Part shown: positions 55,992-64,000 of the stretch, one piece after another
How the letters are laid out: each line of letters starts with the position of its first letter
Position numbering within the stretch: the first letter of the stretch is position 1
Source: Streptococcus sp. CF8_St5-11
GTDB taxonomy: Bacteria; Bacillota; Bacilli; Lactobacillales; Streptococcaceae
Assembly (NCBI RefSeq): GCF_024295625.1
Contig: NZ_JANCOJ010000001.1
Coordinates: forward strand, 744,001 to 808,000
Reading direction: 5' to 3'
DNA length: 64,000 nt
Made by a program: the position numbers and the translations under genes
Notes under the pieces: model-generated
Told to the model about the DNA's origin: nothing
The model's database searches: none
Seen by the model: the letters and a program-made list of their open reading frames with translations, nothing else

Positions 55992-56088
55992 GAACAGAAA
56001 ATCTCCTGTCAAGAAAAAAGCAAATCTAAAGCGTTATCACTCTGGTTTTTGCCTCATTTTTGGTAAAATAAAACAAAAGGAGACGAAT

Positions 56089-57003
56089 ATGAAAAGTGAT
56101 AACCTAAAAGAAAGTAGAAATATCGAAGACCGTCGAGGGCAAAGCTACTCCCAGTCTTCAGGCAATAGTAATCTTGGCGGAGGCATTTTACAGATCTTAC
56201 TATCGCCGGGGAGCTTCAAAAGTAAGATCGTCCTCATCCTTCTTCTGGTTCTTCTAGGAGGTGGTGGCGCTAGCCTTGGGGGCCTCTTTGGAAATGGGAC
56301 TTCTTCCCAACCTTACCAGTCCACCCAAGTCACGCGTACCAACAAGACCCATGTCGATGATGCAGATGCTGAGTTCGTCAGCAAGGTCCTTGGAACAACA
56401 GAAGATCATTGGCACAAGGTCTTTCAAGCTGAAGGACGCACTTACCATGAGCCCAAACTAGTCTTCTATACCGGACGGACACAGACAGGCTGTGGGGTTG
56501 GGCAAGCATCGGCTGGTCCTTTCTACTGTCCAACCGACAAAAAGATTTATTTGGATATGAGCTTCTACAAGGAATTGACAACCAAATACAAGGCTAGCGG
56601 GGACTTCGCTATGGCCTACGTCATCGCCCACGAAGTCGGCCACCACGTACAAAACGAGCTGGGAATCCTTGGCAAATACCATCGGATGCAACAAGGTCTT
56701 TCTGAAAAGGAACGAAATGCCATCAGCGTCCGCATTGAGCTACAAGCCGATTACCTAGCAGGTGTCTGGGCCCGCTCCATTCAAGACCGAAATCTTCTAG
56801 ATATCGGCGATATCGAAGAAGCCATGAATGCAGCCCATGCCGTCGGGGACGACACTCTCCAAGAGCAAGCCTACGGCTACTCGGTGCCAGATAGCTTTAC
56901 CCACGGAACTTCAGAGCAACGCATGCGCTGGTTCAAACGTGGCTACCAGTACGGGGATCTCCAACACGGCGATACCTTTAGCTTGTCAGATAGCGAACTC
57001 TAA
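56089..57003 (+). CDS. Neutral zinc metallopeptidase, YpfJ family
   Basis: 304 residues. One membrane helix at about 46-64 follows a short polar N-terminus, so the peptidase faces outward. The zinc motif 'AYVIAHEVGHHVQNELG' (H181, E182, H185) and the downstream 'RIELQADYLAGVWA' Glu form the active site; 'GCGVGQASAGPFYCPTDKKI' is the family's Cys-flanked loop. Homologues are widespread membrane-bound zinc peptidases of unknown substrate. AAAGGAG precedes the ATG. Divergent from rpmG; ends in a good terminator. Confidence 0.88.
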   Translation: MKSDNLKESRNIEDRRGQSYSQSSGNSNLGGGILQILLSPGSFKSKIVLILLLVLLGGGGASLGGLFGNGTSSQPYQSTQVTRTNKTHVDDADAEFVSKVLGTTEDHWHKVFQAEGRTYHEPKLVFYTGRTQTGCGVGQASAGPFYCPTDKKIYLDMSFYKELTTKYKASGDFAMAYVIAHEVGHHVQNELGILGKYHRMQQGLSEKERNAISVRIELQADYLAGVWARSIQDRNLLDIGDIEEAMNAAHAVGDDTLQEQAYGYSVPDSFTHGTSEQRMRWFKRGYQYGDLQHGDTFSLSDSEL

Positions 57004-57006
57004 ACA

Positions 57007-57043
57007 AAGGTCTATTCAGAAATCCTTCTGAATGGATCTTTTT
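57007..57043 (+). terminator. Terminator of the zinc metallopeptidase gene
   Basis: AGGTCTATTCAGAA-ATCC-TTCTGAATGGATCT followed by TTTT. Confidence 0.8.
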
Positions 57044-57130
57044 AGAATATAGACAAATTGCATTTTACATAAAACAATCTAAGTAACGTTGAAAAATTAA
57101 AATAATTAATACTATTAGGATCATTTCAAC

Positions 57131-57435
57131 AGAAACTTTCCGCCGTGAGAAAAGTGCTATAAACACTAGTGTTTATAGCACTCGGGAGTTTTGGAAGTAA
57201 AACAGTTCGGGGAACTGTTTTAGCATGAGCCTAAAATTTGAAAAGCGAATGGGTTCAAAACGAATCGAACACGGGCTGCGGATCGTGTCAAAAAGATAAG
57301 TCTTCCTAGAATCTAAAGATTCTGCGTCAAACTTCCTATTTTGACTTTATCCGCGAACGCCCTTTGTATCTTAATTTAGTCATGGAACTTCTTCGAAGTT
57401 CGCTGACGTCCGTACTCACCTAAGGAAAGTTTCTA
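57131..57435 (-). repeat. Dispersed hairpin element R2, long copy 2
   Basis: Inverted relative to copy 1, bounded by GAAACTTTCCGC and GGAAAGTTTC. It shares tcgctgacgtccgtactcac and the paired AACTTCTTCGAAGTT segment, but carries about 170 bp of extra hairpins (AAACAGTTC-GGG-GAACTGTTT; TAGAATC-TAAA-GATTCTA). It fills the gap between the metallopeptidase and pbp2a genes. Confidence 0.7.
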
Positions 57436-57458
57436 AGAAGACTTTGTCTTCAATCTGC

Positions 57459-57494
57459 AAAAAACGATTCAGAAATTCCTCTGAATCGTTTTTT
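57459..57494 (-). terminator. Terminator of pbp2a
   Basis: AAAAAACGATTCAGA and TCTGAATCGTTTTTT pair; T6 follows on the minus strand. Confidence 0.85.
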
Positions 57495-57496
57495 GA

Positions 57497-59731
57497 TTAG
57501 AAACCAAGCCAGCCTTTGAAGGTATCCCAAGCGTTTTTCGCTTTTCCTGGGATATCGGCCTCGTCGATTGCTTTTTTCGCATCATCGACCATATTCGACG
57601 CCTTTTCTTTGACATCCTCAAAGAAACCTTTGTCTTCTTTGCTATCTGTTTCTGTCGTTTCTTCTCCGACTGGTGCAATGCCGTTTTCAGCATAAGAGTT
57701 CTTCACCGAGTCAAACTGGGTACCGTCTGTATAAGGCAGGACACTGTTGGCAACATTGCGGAAGATCTCGGACGCCGTTCCAGCACTACTGTCCGTCAGG
57801 TAGTGATTTTCATCGGTCGTTGGGAAACCAAGCCATTGACTGATGACCACATCTGGCGTGTAGCCGATCACCCATTGGTCTCCAGAGAGGTCCTTGTTAA
57901 AGCTGGTCTCTGTCGTACCGGTTTTCCCTGCCATGGTATAGCCATAAGGCGCAGCGTTCACCCCTGTACCATTACTAAAGGTACCAAGCATCATATTGGT
58001 CATCTTATCTGTCGTTGACCCACTAAGCACTCGGGTTGATTTCTGGCTGTGGCTCTTGACCACTTGGCCACTTGCATTTTCGATCTTGGTAATGAGGTGA
58101 GCATCATTCATGACCCCGCCGTTAGCAAAGGTGCCATAGGCCTGGGCCATCTGCATCGGATTGGTTGTCACACCAGCTCCCAAGGCAACGGCAAGCGACT
58201 TGTCCACCTTGTCCATGTTGAGCCCGAATTTTTTCCCGTATTCAAAGACCGTATCGAGACCCAAATCATTAGCGGTCGCTACGGCTGGAAGGTTAAGGGA
58301 CTCTGCCAAGGCCTGGTACATCGGTACCGTTGGGCTAGACTGGATTCCCGCATAGTTATTGACCTCATAGCTTCCATATTGGGTGGTACTATTGTCCAAC
58401 TCCTTATTGGTCGACCAACCTTCAGCAACAGCTGGGCTATAGACGACTAAAGGTTTGATGGTTGATCCTGGACTACGAGCAGCCTGGGTAGCGTAGTTGT
58501 AGGTACGGAAACCTGGATTTTGATCGCTGCCGACACGCCCTACGAGAGCCCGAACCCCTCCGGTCTTAGGATCAAGCGCCACACTACCAGATTCCGCGCG
58601 CGTGCCGTCTTCTGCTACTGGGAAGAGGGCCGTATTGTCATAGATCACCTGCATGCTTGCTTGGTAATTTTGATCCAGCTCGGTGTAGATCCGGTAGCCA
58701 TTTTTGACAATGTCTTCTTCGGTCAGGCCGTATTCATTGACCGCTTCATTGATGACCGCATCAAAATAGGATGGGTAGCGGTAATCCTCCGACTTGCCTT
58801 CATAGGCATCGACCAGCTGGCCATGGATATCGACAGCAGCCGACTGATCAGCCGTTTTCTGGTCAATATAGCCAGCCGCCACCATATTTTGGAGGACCGT
58901 ATTGCGGCGATTGGTCGCATTCTCTACTGAATAGAGCGGGTTATAGATCTCAGGTCCCTTGAGCATACCGGCGAGTACCGCAGACTGATCCAGGCTTAAT
59001 TGACTGGCTGAAACCCCAAAATACTTCTTGGAAGCATCCTCAATTCCCCAAACCCCATTTCCAAAATAGGCATTGTTGAGGTACATGGTGAGGATTTCTT
59101 TTTTGCTGTATTTCTTATTGATTTCAAGCGCCAGGAAGAATTCCTTGGCCTTACGCTCCACCGTCTGGTCCTGAGACAGGTAAGCATTCTTGGCTAGCTG
59201 CTGGGTGATGGTCGACCCACCACCTGAGCGACCCAGGGTCAAAATCGCTAAGAAGAAGCGACCATAGTTGATCCCGCTATTCTTGTAAAAGCTCCGGTCC
59301 TCTGTTGCGACCACGGCATTTTGCAGATTCTCACTAATGGCATCGAGTTCGACATAGGTTCCTTTTTGCCCGGTCAAACTTCCCGCCTGGTCCCCATTCT
59401 TATCATAGATAATGGTGGTCGCCTTCAGTGCATTCTGCAAATCTTTGACGTTGGTCGTCTTTGCGAGGTAGAAGAGATAGCCCCCTGTCAAGAGGCTAAA
59501 GCCTAGCCCAATGATCAGGAGAATCTTGGTCAAATGGAAGCGGCGCCAAAAACGACGGAAGGGATGCTGAGAGAGAGGCTTGCTTCTGTGCTTGCCTGAG
59601 CGACTATAGGTCGGCTCTACTGTCTCTTCCGGTAGTTCCGTGTCTGGCACTTCTTCTGCCACCGCTTTGGGCGGATGATCCTTTCTAAAAAAAGTGATCA
59701 GGTTTTCAAATAATTCTTTTATTCTATTCAT
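57497..59731 (-). CDS. pbp2a: Class A penicillin-binding protein 2A
   Basis: 744 residues. Cytoplasmic tail of about 70 residues, a membrane helix (about 73-95), then a GT51 transglycosylase with catalytic Glu in 'VATEDRSFYKNSGIN' and 'GGGSTITQQLAKN'. The transpeptidase has SxxK at 'SPGSTIKPLV' (about S423) and KTGT in 'MAGKTGTTET'. It polymerises and crosslinks peptidoglycan. The C-terminus is rich in Glu/Lys/Asp and may be helical. Its place beside rpmG-secE-nusG matches pneumococcal pbp2a. Confidence 0.93.
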   Translation of the reverse strand: MNRIKELFENLITFFRKDHPPKAVAEEVPDTELPEETVEPTYSRSGKHRSKPLSQHPFRRFWRRFHLTKILLIIGLGFSLLTGGYLFYLAKTTNVKDLQNALKATTIIYDKNGDQAGSLTGQKGTYVELDAISENLQNAVVATEDRSFYKNSGINYGRFFLAILTLGRSGGGSTITQQLAKNAYLSQDQTVERKAKEFFLALEINKKYSKKEILTMYLNNAYFGNGVWGIEDASKKYFGVSASQLSLDQSAVLAGMLKGPEIYNPLYSVENATNRRNTVLQNMVAAGYIDQKTADQSAAVDIHGQLVDAYEGKSEDYRYPSYFDAVINEAVNEYGLTEEDIVKNGYRIYTELDQNYQASMQVIYDNTALFPVAEDGTRAESGSVALDPKTGGVRALVGRVGSDQNPGFRTYNYATQAARSPGSTIKPLVVYSPAVAEGWSTNKELDNSTTQYGSYEVNNYAGIQSSPTVPMYQALAESLNLPAVATANDLGLDTVFEYGKKFGLNMDKVDKSLAVALGAGVTTNPMQMAQAYGTFANGGVMNDAHLITKIENASGQVVKSHSQKSTRVLSGSTTDKMTNMMLGTFSNGTGVNAAPYGYTMAGKTGTTETSFNKDLSGDQWVIGYTPDVVISQWLGFPTTDENHYLTDSSAGTASEIFRNVANSVLPYTDGTQFDSVKNSYAENGIAPVGEETTETDSKEDKGFFEDVKEKASNMVDDAKKAIDEADIPGKAKNAWDTFKGWLGF

Positions 59732-59822
59732 ACCTGTTATTGTAACACCTTATCCTTGTCCTAGCAAGAAAAGATAGCACATCCCCTTCTCCCATTTAGT
59801 TTTCTTTAAGCTTAGATTTTGC

Positions 59823-59828
59823 TACAAT
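59823..59828 (+). promoter_or_regulatory. Extended -10 of the pseudouridine synthase gene, predicting a leaderless mRNA
   Basis: TTGC-TACAAT ends 6 nt before the ATG at 59835, so transcription would begin about at the start codon. Confidence 0.5.
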
Positions 59829-59834
59829 AGGGTC

Positions 59835-60698
59835 ATGAACTATCAATTTACTATTCCACAATCCTTTCCCCAGATGACTGTGAAAGAGTTGCTTGAGGAC
59901 TACTTCCTCATTCCCCGTAAGATCCGGCATTTTTTACGAACCAAGAAGCACGTCTTGGTCAATGGCGAGACCATCAACTGGCAGAGCCCCGTTCAAAAAG
60001 GAGACCAGATCCAGCTGATCTTTGACGCGGACGATTACCCTGAAAAAGAGCTCCTAGCCGGAGACCCGAGTCTGGTCGAAGAGCTCTATCAGGATGAGCA
60101 TGTCATCATCGTCAATAAGCTTGAAGGTATGAAAACCCATGCCAATGAGCCGACAGAAATTGCTCTTCTCAACCATGTTTCCAGCTATGTTGGATCCACC
60201 TGCTACGTCGTGCACCGCCTAGATAAGGAAACCAGCGGAGCGATTTTATTTGCTAAAAATCCTTTTATCCTGCCCATTCTCAACCGCATTTTAGAAGATA
60301 AAAACATCCAACGCGAGTACTGGGCCTTGATCCAAGGCAGCTTAGCACAAAAAACCATCGTCTACAAGGATAAAATCGGACGCGATCGCCACGATCGGCG
60401 CAAGCGCCTGGTCGATCCACGCAAGGGACAGTACGCAGAAACTCAGGTGACGCAACTGAAAAAAATCGGGCGAAACAGCCTGATCAAATGCCAGCTCAAG
60501 ACGGGGCGTACTCATCAGATCCGGGTGCATCTCTCCCATCATGGGCACCCGATTGTCGGGGACCCTCTCTATAACCCTGCACGCGGAGAGCGACTCATGC
60601 TCCATGCTCACCGCTTGACCTTCACCAATCCATTAACCCTTGAAACCATCCAAGTCGAGGCCCCTTCCAAGAGTTTCGAAGAAGGGTTGAAAAAATAA
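59835..60698 (+). CDS. RluD family pseudouridine synthase
   Basis: 287 residues. An S4-like RNA-binding part (1-65, 'IRHFLRTKKHVLVNGETINW') leads the catalytic domain with 'VVHRLDKETSGAILFAK', where the Asp is the catalytic residue of the RluA/RluD class. 'CQLKTGRTHQIRVHLSHHGHP' and 'GDPLYNP' complete the family signature. It isomerises uridine in rRNA or tRNA; the exact site cannot be told from sequence. Only a short AGGG lies between -10 and ATG. It ends at an R2 element. Confidence 0.9.
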   Translation: MNYQFTIPQSFPQMTVKELLEDYFLIPRKIRHFLRTKKHVLVNGETINWQSPVQKGDQIQLIFDADDYPEKELLAGDPSLVEELYQDEHVIIVNKLEGMKTHANEPTEIALLNHVSSYVGSTCYVVHRLDKETSGAILFAKNPFILPILNRILEDKNIQREYWALIQGSLAQKTIVYKDKIGRDRHDRRKRLVDPRKGQYAETQVTQLKKIGRNSLIKCQLKTGRTHQIRVHLSHHGHPIVGDPLYNPARGERLMLHAHRLTFTNPLTLETIQVEAPSKSFEEGLKK

Positions 60699-60722
60699 GA
60701 AAAGAACCGAAATAGTATTCTT

Positions 60723-60862
60723 AGAGACTTTCCTTAAGTGAGTACGGACGTCAGCGAACTTCAAAGAAGTTCCATGACTTAGTTTTGAGCCCAAGGTCTC
60801 AAAACTCCCGAGTGCTTGAAATTCTAATATTTCAAGCACTTTTCTCACTGCGTAAAGTCTCC
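60723..60862 (+). repeat. Dispersed hairpin element R2, copy 3
   Basis: About 140 bp, same orientation and layout as copy 1: agactttccttaagtgagta start, AACTTC/GAAGTT hairpin, a terminator-like GTGCTTGAAA/TTTCAAGCAC hairpin, and closing AAAGTCTCC. Confidence 0.8.
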
Positions 60863-60952
60863 AGTCATTATCGAATAATTCAAAAGATAAAAATCATTTA
60901 AAACAATTGACAGAATCTCTCATTTTATTTTAAAAACTTATCTGCATTCAAA

Positions 60953-61143
60953 AAAGAAGCCACAAAAAGAGGCTGGACAAAAACTGTTCAGCCTTTTTAT
61001 ATTTGATAGAAATAACTGTATGACGCAGTGGTTGATTGGCATCTTTGTTCGCTTTTCAAGCTCCAAAGATGACCTAATCAACTGTGCGGGGGTGGGAAGA
61101 CGAACTCTTTTTAACTAGTCAGAGTTCTTTCCCACTCCCTTTT
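60953..61143. repeat. Dispersed element R1, variant copy F
   Basis: About 180 bp from aaaaagaggctggacaaaaa to tttcccactccctttt. The tgacgcagtggttga, tcaactgtgcgg and gtggga blocks match R1, but the middle is shortened and carries the CATCTTTG/CAAAGATG hairpin also seen in copy E. It sits downstream of the CHAP protein gene. Confidence 0.65.
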
Positions 61144-61145
61144 TA

Positions 61146-63599
61146 TTATTGATAGCGAGGGGTTGCAAATCCACGGATATTGCCATGTCCGATTCGGTAG
61201 GTATTGCGACGGACTTGGTTGTTGGAGTTTCCTTCAATGGTATGAATGATCCCATTTGAGACGCTCTCGACAATTCCTATGTGATCCGCAAAGCCATTAT
61301 TTTGTTGGCTATTTTGATCCCAGTTAAAGGTGATGATGTCCCCTGCTTTTGGTGTAGTGGTACCATCTTCATTCCAGATGCCCAAGCGTTTGAAGATCTG
61401 GATGTGACGTTCGACTCCACATTCACGGCCAATCAAACCGCTCAAACCTTCCCGCTGGAAGACCGTTGTGACAAAGATATCACACCAATCATCGGTCGTC
61501 TTCACTGCATAACCTACAGGAAGTGGTTTGACACTGTTGTAATCATTGACCAATTGATGGTGAGCTGCAGTTCCGCCACGAACACCAACTAAACTAGCTG
61601 CTGCCCGTAAGACACGGTCCCGTTGCCCATTCGTTACACGAGGACTAAAAGCAGTTTGATCTACTGTCGCACGAGGATGAAGGGCTGTTTGACCGAGGTT
61701 AAAGCCTTCAACGCCACCATCGACATAGTCCACATAGACGTGAGTCGTATAGTTGCCTGATTGGTACTGGTGATTGGCTGTAGAAACCTGCACTTCTGTG
61801 TGCATACCAGAAGGTGCTGTTGAATACCAGAAGAGATTTTCCTGATGAGCTTGAGACCACGCAGCGACACGGATGTTCTTAATCTGACGACCTTGAGGCG
61901 CTTGATCCACCGTTACTGTATAAGTTCCAGCACCAGAATTGACATTCTTGATAGAAGCTAGCGTCTTGGTCTTGGCATTTCGGAACTCCACTTCTGTAGT
62001 CGTTGTACCAGCACCCACACGAGAACCATCATTTTGAATGTAGTAAAGGTGAACATGGTACTTACCAGTAGAGTTCTTGTGATCGCTTGCTTTAACAGAT
62101 ACCTTGTAGTCTCCGTTCGCTTGACGAGTCGCTTCATACCAGCGGATATCGTCTTGGCCGTCCTTATCCGACCAAGTTGGAACTTGAACGGTCCGCACAC
62201 CTTTAGGGCTGTAGACATCCTTAATGATGACGTCAAAGGTACCTGTATCCTTGTTGTTGTTTTGGATCAAGAGACTAGCAGTTGGACGTGATTGATTTTT
62301 GTAGTCAATAAAGGCTTTCTTGACAAACTTGTTTTGTCCGTTAGCATCCACATAGAAGACCTGCGCTTCGTACTTGCCATCAGCGTTTTCGTGGTCACTA
62401 GCTTTGGCTGTTACAGTATATGAACCGTCTGCCTGGCGAGTTGGCGTGTACCAGATGATATCTTTCATCCCATTGGCATGAGACCAGAATGGAATCTTCA
62501 CTTCTTTATAACCATCGAAACCTTGAAGGTTCTTAGCTGTAATAGTGAAAGTCCCGTCTGACTCTGATTTTGTAATGGTCAGATCAGCAGATGGTTTAGG
62601 AGCTGTGTAATCGATAAAGGCTTTCTTGACAAACTTGTTTTGACCTTGGGCATCCACATAGAAAACTTGCGCTTCGTATTTGCCATCAGCGTTTTCGTGG
62701 TCACTAGCTTTGGCTGTTACGGTATAAGAACCGTCTGCCTGGCGAGTCGGAGTGTACCAGATGATATCTTTTATCCCATTGGCATGAGACCAGAACGGAA
62801 TCTTCACTTCCTTGTAGCTGTCGAAGCCTTGGAGGTTCTTAGCTGTGATGGTGAAGGTACCGTCTGACTCTGATTTCGTAATGGTTAGATCAGCAGATGG
62901 TTTAGGAGCTGTATAGTCAATAAAGGCTTTCTTAACAAACTTGTTTTGGCCTTTAGCATCCACATAGAAAACTTGCGCTTCATATTTGCCATCAGCGTTT
63001 TCGTGGTCACTAGCTTTGGCTGTTACAGTATAAGAACCATCTGCTTGACGACTTGGAGTGTACCAGATGATGTCTTTCATCCCATTGGCATGAGACCAGA
63101 ATGGAATCTTCACTTCTTCATAACCATCCAAGCCTTGAAGATTCTTAGCCGTAATGGTAAAGGTGCCGTCTGACTCTGATTTTGCAATAGTCAAATCTGC
63201 GGAAACCGGAGATTCCTGTTGAGGAACACTCTCATTTCTTGCTGCTACCACTCGTGCGCGTGCGCCATATGGTGCACGACTAGCTACCACAGCTGGTGCT
63301 GGTTGCTCTGATACAACCTTGTCGCTAGTGCCCTTGTCAGAAGACTGGTTATTGCTAAGAGTCGGTGTGACAGGTGCTGCCTCTGTTGCAACGGTATTTT
63401 CTGTCTGAATACCTTTCTCAACTCCCACTCCTTCATTCACGGTATTCTGTGCTTCTGATGAAGTTGTTGTTGCAACGATAGCTGATGTATTTTCTGGTGT
63501 TTGATCAGACGCATGTTGCTCATCGGCTTTGACTTGTTGTGTCGAAAAAGCCAACAAAACGGCTGTCCCAGCATAAAAAATAAGATCTTTCTTTTTCAT
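61146..63599 (-). CDS. Secreted CHAP-domain protein with GBS Bsp-like repeats
   Basis: 817 residues. Signal peptide 'LIFYAGTAVLLAFSTQQVKA'. A Thr/Ser/Glu-rich stretch (about 26-135) leads to three near-identical 102-residue Bsp-like repeats ('SADLTIAKSESDGTFTITAK' onward), a divergent fourth and a fifth. The C-terminal about 150 residues are a CHAP amidase/endopeptidase domain: catalytic Cys in 'TTDDWCDIFVTTVFQ' and His in 'NGFADHIGIVESV'. Such proteins affect cell separation or biofilm in streptococci. No LPxTG is present. RBS is weak (AAGGAAG). Followed by R1 copy F. Confidence 0.85.
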   Translation of the reverse strand: MKKKDLIFYAGTAVLLAFSTQQVKADEQHASDQTPENTSAIVATTTSSEAQNTVNEGVGVEKGIQTENTVATEAAPVTPTLSNNQSSDKGTSDKVVSEQPAPAVVASRAPYGARARVVAARNESVPQQESPVSADLTIAKSESDGTFTITAKNLQGLDGYEEVKIPFWSHANGMKDIIWYTPSRQADGSYTVTAKASDHENADGKYEAQVFYVDAKGQNKFVKKAFIDYTAPKPSADLTITKSESDGTFTITAKNLQGFDSYKEVKIPFWSHANGIKDIIWYTPTRQADGSYTVTAKASDHENADGKYEAQVFYVDAQGQNKFVKKAFIDYTAPKPSADLTITKSESDGTFTITAKNLQGFDGYKEVKIPFWSHANGMKDIIWYTPTRQADGSYTVTAKASDHENADGKYEAQVFYVDANGQNKFVKKAFIDYKNQSRPTASLLIQNNNKDTGTFDVIIKDVYSPKGVRTVQVPTWSDKDGQDDIRWYEATRQANGDYKVSVKASDHKNSTGKYHVHLYYIQNDGSRVGAGTTTTEVEFRNAKTKTLASIKNVNSGAGTYTVTVDQAPQGRQIKNIRVAAWSQAHQENLFWYSTAPSGMHTEVQVSTANHQYQSGNYTTHVYVDYVDGGVEGFNLGQTALHPRATVDQTAFSPRVTNGQRDRVLRAAASLVGVRGGTAAHHQLVNDYNSVKPLPVGYAVKTTDDWCDIFVTTVFQREGLSGLIGRECGVERHIQIFKRLGIWNEDGTTTPKAGDIITFNWDQNSQQNNGFADHIGIVESVSNGIIHTIEGNSNNQVRRNTYRIGHGNIRGFATPRYQ
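62270..63190. repeat. Three near-identical 306-bp tandem repeats in the CHAP protein gene
   Basis: The gattttg(c/t)aatagtcag-type start recurs at about 63178, 62872 and 62566; units differ at few bases. Such identity suggests recent duplication or gene conversion. Confidence 0.85.
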
Positions 63600-63737
63600 G
63601 TATCTTCCTTACAATTTTTTATACGGTTGTACCCACATAGTAGTATTATAGCACAAACCGCCGGATCAAGAAACAATATCATGAGAAGAATCCTATTTTT
63701 AAAGAAAACAGAAGGCCAGATTGGCCTTCTGATTAGC

Positions 63738-64000
63738 TTATACAAAAATTGAGAAGAAAGGTGCTCCAAGCTTGTTATCCATCGGGTCCTTACTCTTAAT
63801 AGAGTGAAGATAATTGATGGAGTACCAGCCGTTGTTGCCGCTATTATATGGATCGCGAACATAGGTTCTTCCATTGTCATAACCATGCAAGACCAATTCA
63901 TGAGTATAAGGATCACTAGTAAATTGGCTATTACCTACTGCAGCAAGTACATGCTTGCCAGCCATGAGGGCTTCTGCAATGCCTCCAGCTCCATTAATCA
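63738..64000 (-). CDS. C39-like peptidase, C-terminal part (continues past window)
   Basis: The last 87 codons of a gene whose 5' end is beyond base 64000. The sequence 'HELVLHGYDNGRTYVRDPYN' supplies the His and Asp of a papain-like C39 peptidase fold; 'GNNGWYSINYLHSIKS' and 'FFSIFV' end the domain. The catalytic Cys would lie outside the window. A secreted cell-wall hydrolase-like protein is inferred, perhaps related to the adjacent CHAP protein. It is separated from that gene by 138 bp with a weak GGCCAGATTGGCC hairpin. Confidence 0.7.
   Translation of the reverse strand, partial: INGAGGIAEALMAGKHVLAAVGNSQFTSDPYTHELVLHGYDNGRTYVRDPYNSGNNGWYSINYLHSIKSKDPMDNKLGAPFFSIFV

Noticed and set aside
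59800-59828. Possible CiaR site (ATTTAG-N5-TTTAAG) before the pseudouridine synthase gene
   Set aside because: One half-site has a mismatch and the distance to the -10 is 12 rather than 10 nt.

Overview
The window reads as chromosomal DNA of an oral Streptococcus (Mitis/Sanguinis/Parasanguinis type). This is inferred from YSIRK-like signal peptides, LPxTG-anchored proteins, a BgaA-type beta-galactosidase, the ctsR-clpC pair, Dpr with a perfect Per box, a CiaR-type promoter with a csRNA, the short SRP RNA downstream of tadA, and low-GC streptococcal codon use. Species cannot be fixed from the sequence alone.

Layout. 1-8.1 kb: a YfhO-type polytopic protein (cut by the window edge) with a GT2 glycosyltransferase, a threonine-rich LPNTG adhesin, and a DUF2079 membrane protein. 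8.2-17.3 kb: a glutamine amidotransferase-like hydrolase, gpsA-galU, a secreted C69 dipeptidase, fthC-rhomboid, and the lysine/diaminopimelate pair dapH and N-acetyl-diaminopimelate deacetylase. 17.3-20.8 kb: four consecutive unrecognised single-pass proteins with paired small domains. 21-24 kb: pgi, an A-A-B-A-B tandem repeat, SRP RNA, tadA and a csRNA under a CiaR site. 24-26.1 kb: an AT-rich remnant of a radical-SAM peptide (RiPP-like) locus, holding a truncated radical SAM enzyme, a possible 23-codon Cys-containing peptide and a frameshifted ABC exporter. 26.2-31.4 kb: HAD phosphatase, purA, hslO-dusB and a YoaK protein. 31.5-34.2 kb: an NAD salvage operon (nadR-pnuC-NUDIX/winged-helix). 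34.3-39.2 kb: a lipoprotein, then ctsR-clpC-ECF S component-DUF4430 lipoprotein. 39.3-50.1 kb: two giant cell-wall glycosidases, an alpha-L-fucosidase and a beta-galactosidase, under two cre-like boxes. 50.2-60.7 kb: dpr, a small export protein, rpsB-tsf, tRNA-Cys, a frameshifted lipoprotein, rpmG-secE-nusG, a zinc metallopeptidase, pbp2a and an RluD-family pseudouridine synthase. 61.1-64 kb: a CHAP-domain secreted protein with Bsp-like repeats, and the 3' end of a C39-like peptidase gene.

Two families of hairpin-rich dispersed elements (six and three copies) sit only between genes and usually carry the terminators. Two genes have single-base homopolymer frameshifts (A6 near 24190, A8 at 54002). 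The most interesting parts are the decayed RiPP-like island, the tandem structured repeat beside the SRP RNA, the csRNA, the array of paired-domain surface proteins, and several operator-like repeat sets.
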